This document shows, one piece after another, positions 55,647 through 64,000 of a DNA stretch of 64,000 nucleotides. The notes under the pieces were generated by a model. That model was not told where the DNA came from and did no database searches. It was given only the letters and a program-made list of their open reading frames with translations. The stretch spans positions 1 through 64,000 of the forward strand of contig JAPDOI010000382.1 of the NCBI GenBank assembly GCA_029168955.1, written 5' to 3'. Each line of letters begins with the position of its first letter. The first letter of the stretch is position 1. Source of the DNA: Aplectana chamaeleonis (lineage: Eukaryota; Nematoda; Chromadorea; Rhabditida; Cosmocercidae). A program made the translations under genes and the position numbers.

Positions 55647-56986
55647 TCAGGCAAACCATCGCTCGGAGCGGGACCGGAGAGCGACTCGAGCGACGCTGTC
55701 TCTCCGCTCCTAGCAAAAAATAAGCCATTTACTCGGGCCACAGCAGTCCCGCTCGGAGCGATATTCAGTCGCACTTGGCACTGCGGCGGCTGTCCGGGCG
55801 ATTTTCGAAATTTCACCCTAGTTTCTCTTTATATCCGCCTCTTCTCGAGAGGTGCGTGAATGTCGCGGTCCACGGCACAGAAATCCCCGCCTCGGTCCGC
55901 AACAAGGGCGTAACCTTCGCTGGGGTCTGCGGTGAGGAACCACCCTCCCTGCGGACCGCGGCGAAAACCGCCCTCCCCAGCTGTGAGGATCCCGTATTCC
56001 CCCAGCGTCCAAAAATATGCTTGCCTCCGGAGAGGGATTCCAAGTCACCTTCCATGGCCGGCATCAGTATGCCGAATGGGGACTCGGGAGAGATGAGGCA
56101 CCTTTTATACCGGCTGTTCATGTTATAAACACATTAGGACGTCATATGTCGCTTTACCATGTTTTTTTTTTCATGCCTGCCGCTGCACCACGCACTCTTC
56201 AACTCGGATGATGGGTCATTCGGATGATGGGTAACGGACTCAAGCTCGGGGAAATCGCAGTGGCTGCATTCGGGAAGGCGAAGGAAGACAGAAATTCGCC
56301 AGGTGATCCGATATGCCTGCCTGAGTAGTCACAGAAAGCTAAAAGACAAGGAAAAAAACTAAAACCGGTTGTGCAATTGGCGCCGTGACGGTTCAGCTTG
56401 GCCTGCAAACACTTCATGACATCCTGCACACTTTTTCACGGCGTCTGATGTATTCCCGTTTGGGTCCCGCACATTTTTTATGGAGTCTGACGCACTCCCT
56501 CTTGGGTCCCGCATACGTTTTACGGCGTCTGACGTATTCCCATTTGGGTCCCGCACACTTTATCCGGCGTCCGGCGCACTGTCAGTGGGGTCCCGCACAC
56601 CTTATCCGGCGTCGGGCGCACTGTCACTGGGGTCCCGCACACTTTATCCGGCATCCGGCGAACTGTCAAAGGGGTTCCGCACACTTTATCCGGCGTCCGG
56701 CGCACCGCCTATTGGGTCCCATATACTTTGTCCGGCGTCCGGCGCACTGTCAGTGGGGTCCCGCACACTTTATCCGGCGTCCGGCGCACTGCCACTGAGG
56801 TCCCACAGTTTATCACTATCTCTGGAGTTGGCACCGCTGTCGCCCCGAGAGCGACCGGACAGCGGCCGAGGGGCGAACTGGCACCGGACAGGGACCGCGG
56901 TGCCAGTTCGCCCTCGGCCGCTGTCCGGGCGATGACGTCATAATTGGGAGGAGCCGGTGTCGCTCCGAGCGATGGTTTGTCTGGGT
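55647..56986. mobile_element. TIR element enclosing a 42-bp minisatellite
   Basis: The left end CTCAGGCAAACCATCGCTCG and right end CGAGCGATGGTTTGTCTGGG are inverted for about 30 bases. A second GC-rich hairpin (GACAGCGGCCGAGGGCGAAC type, 56855-56930) lies near the right end. Inside are TATA-containing GC-rich sequence (55820-56110) and the tandem array at 56430-56815. No transposase is seen. Confidence 0.55.
56430..56815. repeat. GC-rich 42-bp minisatellite (array 1)
   Basis: About nine units, roughly of the form GGGTCCCGCACACTTTATCC + GGCGTCCGGCGCACTGTCAG. The unit length, divisible by three, creates long frames on both strands. It is the same family as the array at 59095-59765. Confidence 0.85.
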
Positions 56987-57213
56987 GAGGGTCGTAAGTC
57001 GACTTCACACTCAAACCTCACTCACGACTGCTTGCCACACCGCTAGCAGTGGCGCCGCAGGGATAAGAGGGCAGCCATGCAGTAGTGAGTGAAGTGTGAG
57101 TGTGTAGTCGGCCTGCAAGCCTTTTTGTGAAGGTGATTCATTTGGATCGTGAAAGAAACCTTTAACCGCTTTCTTAAACCTTTTACTGACCTTCAATTTC
57201 CGGAAAGTCGAAA

Positions 57214-57940
57214 AAACACTAACGCTGCGGATTACAAAACGACGAGGAAAGGCTGGGTTGCGGGTTCGGTTCCCAACTTCTGCAAAAATTGCTTAGCATT
57301 TATTCGTTTGTTGACCTACCATGTTTTCTTCGACATTTTAATTTGCTTTTTTCGATCCTATTAAATTTACAAATTTTATCGCGTGAATCTCTGTATTGCA
57401 CGAGATCTTCCTCGCTTTATCCGGTTTCTTTACCCAGTTAGGCTTAGTAGGTTTCGATGAAGGGTTAGCAGATGTTCTGGGGATTCGACTTTCGCCTCTT
57501 CAAAGTAAGACCTCCGGCCATTGTGATTATTTTTTTAAAATCTATCATTCTGCTTTTTGCAATGGCACTGCTTTCTTTTCGCTTTTACGCAAACGACTTG
57601 GAAGTGCTCAAAAATCTATTTTTTTTTCCGTTGTGCAAATTAAATATATTGAAGATGATAGCATTACAATTCCTCACTATGTGAAAAGCCGAAGTGCCAG
57701 CACAAGAAGATCAGAATAATAATTCTCCGGATAAGGCGAGGAAGATCTCGTGCAATAGAGGGAATCACGCGATAAAATTTGAAAATTTAATAGGATCGAA
57801 AAAAGCAAGTTAAAATGTCAAAGAAAACATGTTAGGTCAACAAACGAAGAAATGCTAAACAATTTTTGCAGAAGTTGCACGGCGGGAACCGAAACCGCAC
57901 GCAGCCTTTCTCATTTTGTAATTCGCAGCGTTATCCTCTC
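57214..57940. repeat. Foldback element with arms of about 220 bases
   Basis: 57214-57440 and 57720-57940 are close complements (GCTGCGGATTACAAAACGA, TTTTATCGCGTGAATC, GAGATCTTCCTCG and their complements). The loop is about 280 bases. Confidence 0.8.
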
Positions 57941-59090
57941 GACCATCTTCGTCCACCATATGAAGCGACTTCATTCAAATGACTAGAGGACTGCGATAAA
58001 CATTGAGCTCGGAAACAGCTCATATCTCATGAATGAGCCGGAAACGTTTTAGAGAGCGTCGACCTCTTATTGGGCGATTCCACTGTAATCGAAAGTTTCG
58101 AGCAAATTAACCCACTCCATCTGTTTCGAACAGGGTCAGGCACAGTGGTGGTCCAGGTCGTCCTGAACAACGACCCCCCCTTGAGAGGGACATTTTTTTC
58201 GGCTCAAAAACGACCCTCTAGGAAAAGTGAAAAAATGGTAGACGTTGCTGACTATTTTCATTTTGGAGGTTTTTTCAATTTTTTGGGGCCTCACCATTCC
58301 GCAGCGGATGAATAGCGTTTCATGCGCTGCCGATATTAAAAAACTTCAGCCAGATGGAAAGCCGAAAAGCACTTCAGAAACCGGAAAAATCTTCGCCCTC
58401 CGTTTTTAGCCACGGCTTTTTCGAACTTGCTTCGAATCTTCGAGTGCTAATATATTATATGACCAGCGGCGTCGCCGGCTGACGCCGGCCTCTGCCGCTG
58501 GGGTCCGGCTACGCCGGCCCATTTGACGGCTTCGCCGGCATCTTAAGTATAAGGCGAATGAATCGAACTCCGCTAATTCTATGTGAGATGGCGTTCGAAG
58601 TTCTCACGCTTGCCGGCCATCGCCGGCCTCTGTTGCTGGAGTACGGTTGCGCCAGCACTTGAGCTGGTTTCGACGAAAACGCTCGAGGAATCAGAAATTA
58701 CAAACTATTTCAAACCATGCAAACCCTACTAACCTCCTTTCTTATGCAGTTGCACACCGACCCTTACCTAGCTTTAAGAGGTCCTAAAGTGGTAGTTCAT
58801 TTATATTCAATTCTGTAAAGATAAAGACAACCGCTGTTTGAGATTTAGTAAACGCCTCCATGACCAACCGACACCCTGCTACCTTTATTGCCAAATGAAG
58901 TATAATGATGTTTGTGTTTTCTGGATGCATATTTTGATTAACTCACATTTCCATCGTATATAAACCCGATTTAGAAAAGGTTGGTGCATATAAACAGCTA
59001 AGCAGTTGAAATGAGTGGTTAAGGGGAGGACGTGAAGAAAGGGTGGTATACACTCTCTTATAGATGCACAAAACGATTTTGAAGCTCTGC
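57941..59090. other. Unassigned region with CGCCGGC-rich patch
   Basis: A GC-rich tract at 58460-58670 repeats GCCGGC-type words (ACGCCGGCC, TCGCCGGC). The rest shows no recognised gene. Confidence 0.35.
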
Positions 59091-59094
59091 GCGA

Positions 59095-59765
59095 ACCCAC
59101 TTCGGTCCCGCACACTTTCTACGGCGTCCGGCGCACTCTACCTTGGGTCCCGCACACTTTTTCGGCGTCCTCTGCACTCCCACTTGGGTCCCGCACACTT
59201 TCTACGGCGTCCTACGCACTTCCACTTGGGTCCCGCACATTTCTACGGCGTCCTACGCACTTCCACTTGGGTCCCGCACACTTTCTTCGGCGTCCTGCGC
59301 ACTCCCACTTGGGTCCCGCACACTTTTTCGGCGTCCTGCGCACTCCCACTTGGGTCCCGCACACATTCTTCGGCGTCTTGCGCACTCCCATGGGTCCCGC
59401 ACACTTTCTACCGCGTCCTACGCACTTCCACATGGGTCCCGCACACTTTCTTCGGCGTCCTGCGCACTCCACTGATCCCGCACACTTTCTATGGCGTCCG
59501 GCGCACTCTACCTTGGGTCCCGCACACTTTCTACGTCGTCCGGCGCCCTCTACCTAAGGTCCCGCACACTTTCTACGGCGTCCGGCGCATTCTACCTTGG
59601 GTCCCGCACATTTCTACGGCGTCCTACGCACTTCCACTTGGGTCCCACACACTTTTTTCGGCGTCCGGCGCACTCTACCTTGGGTCCCGCACACTTTCTA
59701 CGGCGTCCTACGCACTTCCACTTGGGTCCCACACACTTTCTACGGCGCTCTGCGCGCTCTTGAGC
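59095..59765. repeat. GC-rich 42-bp minisatellite (array 2)
   Basis: About 16 units of 41-43 bases of the form GGGTCCCGCACACTTTCTAC + GGCGTCCTACGCACTTCCAC. It is clearly related to array 1, 2.3 kb away. The 237-codon frame across it is periodic and not a gene. A CA-rich microsatellite follows at about 59815-59872. Confidence 0.9.
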
Positions 59766-59874
59766 CCGTACTTGTAAGGTAGCCCGTCTTGAAAGTCAAG
59801 CCGAATAAACGGTCAAACAAACACACAGAGAAACGCACACATACATAAACACACACACGCACACACAAATTTAC

Positions 59875-61150
59875 CAAAATATATATAGTAGGATGGCGGA
59901 GATGTTGTGTGCTATCTTTCTAAAACGGGGGAGCAAGAAATGGCATTCGTGTGTTAATTTTCGGAATATTTTTCCTCCTCTAAGAGCTTCAGCACCCAAA
60001 GGTATGAGGTGTTATGTGAACCAAACAATAGTTTAAGTTTCACTACCAACTCAGAATTTCTGGTCACGGTCTGCAACACAAGAGGCATGAAAAGCTTCGA
60101 CCTGATGCAAAAAATATTTGCAGACCTTATGCAGAGAGTGCAAAAAATGGAGTGGAAAGAGTATGAGGTCGTCCACATAATGAGAGCTCAATTGCTCAAG
60201 CCTGCGACAACGCTGTAGGTCCTAGCTGAGATAGACGAGATAGAACTTGCAATGCTGACAATTTGAAAACTTCGGATTAATTTCACGAGGGGTGAGGCGG
60301 CATTCACGCAGAAAGCCGTGACAAGCTCATGTTTTAGCGCCGAATGCTGCAAATTTTCTTACCACGGATGATGTCTTCAAACTACATAAGCATTCGATCC
60401 TACCTCGTATCTGGTATCACTGCCAAGGAAGGTCAAGCGTTCGCCAAACAATTCTCTTATTATGATGGCAATGAAGTCCGATGCGATGCCTGCTGAATCG
60501 CATGACGATCTCACATCTGCCAAGCGTATGATCAAGAATTTGCACAGCACATGAAATTTGATTTGCTGAAATGTTCAATGAAAAACTACCTCCCCTTCAC
60601 TTTGTTGACCGAGGAACTTCCGACACCGATCGCAATATTTCTGATGAAGATTATCTCACCCTCCTACGCACCCGTAACTTTCCACTTCTCGAGCAGCATC
60701 ATGGAGATATCTGCTGACGACCGCCCACCAGTTTGTGATTGGTGGATGGACTCAGCGTTACAAACCCCATCGTCGCAGGATACCGTCCCATGATGCTGGA
60801 AGTGCAGCACATGTCGCGGAACTCCGGCGCCCCACCTAAGAAAAATGTCCTAGTGCCAGAGTCCGCTCTCCATTGGATGGCTCCTCCCACCCGCCTTCCA
60901 AACGCTGGCAGTAATCCGCCGAGTGTCCTGACGCAACTGGTCTTGACGCGAAAATGGTGCTGAGAGCGCGAGAACTTCAAAATTTCGACGCCACGTCACC
61001 ATTCGCTGCTGCATTCCCCGAACTCTCTTTTTGTTGCTCTCGTTGTTTCTTGGCGCATTTTTTGTTTGTCTTATTCCTATCGTTTCTGTATTTTCTTTGT
61101 CTGATGGGTGTTTGCCGAACGCTGAACACAGATCTGGGATCCGTTCGTCG
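59875..61150. other. Unassigned region
   Basis: No gene or repeat is recognised with confidence. The frames at 60551-60793 and 60850-61323 lack motifs. Confidence 0.3.
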
Positions 61151-61156
61151 CTATAG

Positions 61157-61278
61157 GCATCGTTTATACTTCCGCCGCCGAGAAGTGCAATCTTATAATT
61201 TCGATCGTGCCGCGCCGCGTGATCAATATTACAGATATGAATTGTGCCGCGCCGCTCGGCGCCGGAAGTATAAATGAC
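61157..61278. repeat. GC-rich palindrome
   Basis: TTTATACTTCCGCCGCCGAG and CTCGGCGCCGGAAGTATAAA are inverted across about 120 bases, with CGTGCCGCGCCG-type repeats inside. Confidence 0.65.
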
Positions 61279-61279
61279 G

Positions 61280-63020
61280 CCATAGTCGCATAGTTGAAAG
61301 TTAATGTAGGTTACGATAGTCATGATGAGTTTTAAATGGCGTAAACTACATTAATATTTTGTAGATCGAGAAATGAACGTCAATTCGTGTTCTCCGCCCC
61401 GAATTAGCTTTATAGAGAAGTTTCGAGTCAGCTTTGAGACTTAGACTGAACTACCATATACCCAACGTAGCCTATGTCTATGGAATAATCGAACTACAAA
61501 TTTGTGTTAAGCAGTCCAATTAACCTTTTGGGGAAGTTTTACGGCATATTTTATGTGGTACATTTTGAAAATCGTCGGAAGTCGCGTTTGGCCAGCATAA
61601 TTTTTCCTGGAAAGCTTTGGTTCAAAACAGCCGAATCCTTCGAAAAGCCGGCGGTGCTATCACGATGGGGGGGGCCTCTTCGCCACGCCCATTTTCCCGT
61701 GCCCCCGCTTAATTTTAGTACCAACGTGAGGTTTTCCTCTCCCTTCCGAAATCAGGAGAGTCGTTGCGGCGTGGCCAAGTGCCCCGCTCCCTCCCGCTGC
61801 GATAGCCCCAAATCTGCAATTATAACCTCGGATTTGCAATCAGCGCCCGAAACAACCTCCATTTAATACCTTTGAGCAAAATCTGTAACAATTTCTGTGA
61901 ATATCCTGAAAACTGACTTCTGGGTACACTGTTTCAGAATGTGCGCGCCTGTGACTTCGTTCTTCATCATTTTCATTCTGCTGATGTTTGGATTTAAGCT
62001 GTCGAAGGACGGAAGGTCTGCTATTCAAAATGGATTCTGGTAGGCATAGTTGAACATTTTTGAGACAGTACTAAATTTAAGGAGGTGGCCCTGCTTTTGA
62101 CCTATTGATGGGCAGAAATTTGTGCCCAGTGTTTCGCCGTTCACCTATCACCACCAGCTTGGGGGTTTGATGCGATAGGATAGCGGCGAGAAAAGGAGCC
62201 GAGAATCTTCTTTTCGCAAGAGTTCTTAAAGGCATCGTACGCGCTGAAAACCAATGTCCATTTTTCGGACTCAATTTCATGAATGTCGAAGGTGGACCAC
62301 GGCGGTGAAGTTTTGCGCGTCAAAAAAATAGTTCTGAAGTTGGAGTGGTTCATAATGGCGATCCGCCACCAGTTTTCACCAACCATCTAGCAAAAGCAAC
62401 ATAAGCGCATTCACAGGCGCAGACTATTCAGTATTTGGAAATCTTGTGCGTGGGGATAATAATAATAATATTCATTATCGGCTAAAACATTCAACAATGT
62501 AAGATTCAACATGAAGGAATTATCCGATACTGGTAAAGAAAAATATGATTCATAGAAATTCAAAAAAATACTAAAAAATTTTAAAAAATACTAAACATCT
62601 GGTGCTAAAATATGAAGAATGCCTTGGTGGGAGGGAGTGGATAGCCTCGGTTCAAAGGGCAGTGGCCGCCAACACTGCAAGCCGCTAGCGGAATGCGGCT
62701 CCGGATACCAACTGAGAAGGTCCGCCAAATCCACCGAGATCCACATGTCGATCAGCATTGGGACAACGATCGATACAATATCACGAAGCACCAGACGAGA
62801 CTATACATAAGAGGAGGAGATTTCACAAGCTTGAAACGAGTCAATAATAGAAAAGAACACGGCGGAGACCAAGACGTTGAAGCGAGTGGCTGAAAGTAGA
62901 TTATTCTGATAGACAAGATGTATAAATTGAAACTTTTAATAAATCAAAAACGTTACCGAGGTTCAGCGAATACTCCATGCCCATCTGGGTAGTCGTTCCT
63001 TGCGTGAATCAAAAGACTCG
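61280..63020. other. Unassigned region with dispersed-repeat remnants
   Basis: 61650-61810 resembles 6600-6730 and 2815-2890 (GGGCGTGGC..., GAGTCGTTGCGGC), a decayed dispersed repeat. TTAAAGGCATCGTACGCGCT at about 62226 matches a motif near 31010. An AAT microsatellite lies at about 62458-62472. No gene is recognised. Confidence 0.35.
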
Positions 63021-63031
63021 AAGAAGTTCAT

Positions 63032-64000
63032 TCAGTTCCACCCCTCTGATTTCAGAATATCACTAATAGTTTTCTTGAAAGTTTCCGATGATTTTAGACT
63101 GACCACCGATACTGGCAATTTATTCCAAAACGAAATGGCTCTCTGTGAAAAGCTGTTTCTGAAACTTTCCGAACGTATTTTCTCTTTTAGAATTCTGAAG
63201 TTATGACCCGAGTTTGGCCAGTACTGGTGGATTTCGTGAACAACAGATCAAAATTCACACCATACTCTCCTTTTGGAATCCTGTGAACCAAGTCGTAATC
63301 TATCACTTTCCTACGCATTTCAAGAGTGGTAGTATTGGAGTAAGCTAGGCGTTCCTCATAAGGAATGTGGAATAGGCCAGCGCGAGCGAAAATGGATTCT
63401 GTGAATTCCTTTTGAATATGTTCTATCTGATTTACCAAAACACGTGTGGAAGGGGACCAAATAGGCGCGCAGTATTCTAATAGCGGCCGAACGAATGTCT
63501 TGAATAGACGAAAGAGCGTTTTTCTGTTCCTGGTAGAGAATGCGCGCAATATGAAGTTAGCGCGGCATTTGGCTGCATTCGTTATACTCGTTATGTATTT
63601 GCCAAAACATAGAGTGTTATCATAGATGAGTCCGAGATCTTTGACTACTTCCGATTCTTTAATAGGTAGACCGTCAAGCGCAAGTCGTTGAGTAGCGGCG
63701 CGAGTCCCTCCTAGTCGCAGAACCGCTGTTTTTTCGCATGAGACATCTAGGCCCCAAGCTTTAGACCAAAGCGAAAGTGCGTCAAACGATAGCTGAAGTG
63801 CATTGAGGTCATTGAACGAATGTAATTTAACGTCATCAGCATACATTGTACAGTTGACCGATGGCGGGAACCTATCTGGAAGATCATTTGAGTACATTAT
63901 AAACATAAGAGGCTCTAAGCAGGTGCCCTGAGGCACACCTTAGGAGGTTTCGTACAACTCTGATAATGTATTATTGATTTTGACTGCTTGCCTTCGCTCA
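63032..64000 (-). pseudogene. LINE D: non-LTR retrotransposon, RT palm to C-terminus
   Basis: The minus strand enters from the window edge with NNTLSELYETS, one in-frame stop (TAA at about 63939-63941), then GVPQGTCLEPLMFIMY, CTMYADDVKLHSF (catalytic YADD), WGLDVSCEKTAVL, VVKDLGLIYDNTL and FVRPLLEYCAPIWSP, to 63187. A frameshift near 63190 leads into the terminal domain SFSQRAISFWNKLP...VVSLKSSETFKKTI, with a stop at 63032-63034. These are jockey/CR1-group features. It lacks the CPDC tail of LINEs A-C, so it is a different family. The N-terminal part lies outside the window. Confidence 0.85.

Noticed and set aside
56385..56935. ORFs of 137 and 151 codons
   Set aside because: Translations of the GC-rich 42-bp repeat, present in several frames.
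59064..59777. 237-codon ORF rich in GSRTL and TFYGV repeats
   Set aside because: Minisatellite translation; all three frames give similar periodic peptides.
1..64000. tRNA, rRNA, snRNA or spliced-leader RNA genes
   Set aside because: I looked for box B-like GGTTCGAATC stems, 5S-like and SL-like sequences and found none that folds convincingly. A covariance-model scan would decide.

Overview
The window looks like gene-poor, repeat-rich chromosomal DNA of a nematode, probably a clade V strongylid such as a hookworm. That is an inference. It rests on an UNC-69-like protein spliced with nematode-style junctions (TTTGCAG and TTTCAG acceptors, GTAAGT donors) and on the types of retroelement present. 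I cannot fix the species from sequence alone.

Only two host genes are convincing, and they lie head to head at 3.5-8.2 kb. One is a 35-residue OST4 gene on the minus strand (oligosaccharyltransferase subunit). The other is a three-exon unc-69/SCOC gene on the plus strand (short coiled-coil protein of axon outgrowth and vesicle transport). The unc-69 introns are filled with mobile DNA, including an antisense Penelope-like fragment with a GIY-YIG endonuclease. A few weak candidate exons (3.1, 48.1-48.7 and 53.1 kb) are listed with low confidence.

The rest is layers of transposons. 0-2.8 kb: an LTR-element end, a foldback and a hAT-type MITE. 9.2-17.2 kb: two non-LTR fragments, then a PHD-finger LINE (LINE A) carrying a hAT MITE and a Mutator-type MITE. 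18.8-24.3 kb: a related LINE (LINE C, minus strand) carrying a hAT MITE, a TTAA-target element and a TA-target palindromic MITE. 24.6-28.7 kb: a Tc1/mariner-like element with IR/DR ends, holding an RTE insertion that itself holds another MITE. 31.9-33.5 kb: a 42-bp minisatellite whose every unit carries a CRE-type palindrome. 34.5-46.8 kb: a second, related IR/DR foldback element holding palindromic MITEs, one of which holds a complete 8.2-kb Ty3/gypsy element. 47-62 kb: MITEs, foldbacks and GC-rich minisatellites. 63-64 kb: another LINE.

The most unusual item is the Ty3/gypsy element. Its gag-pol was apparently one continuous frame. After the integrase it continues about 500 codons into a domain I do not recognise, with an AT-hook-like N-terminus and a basic Arg/His-rich tail, and it stops only on the first bases of the 3' LTR.
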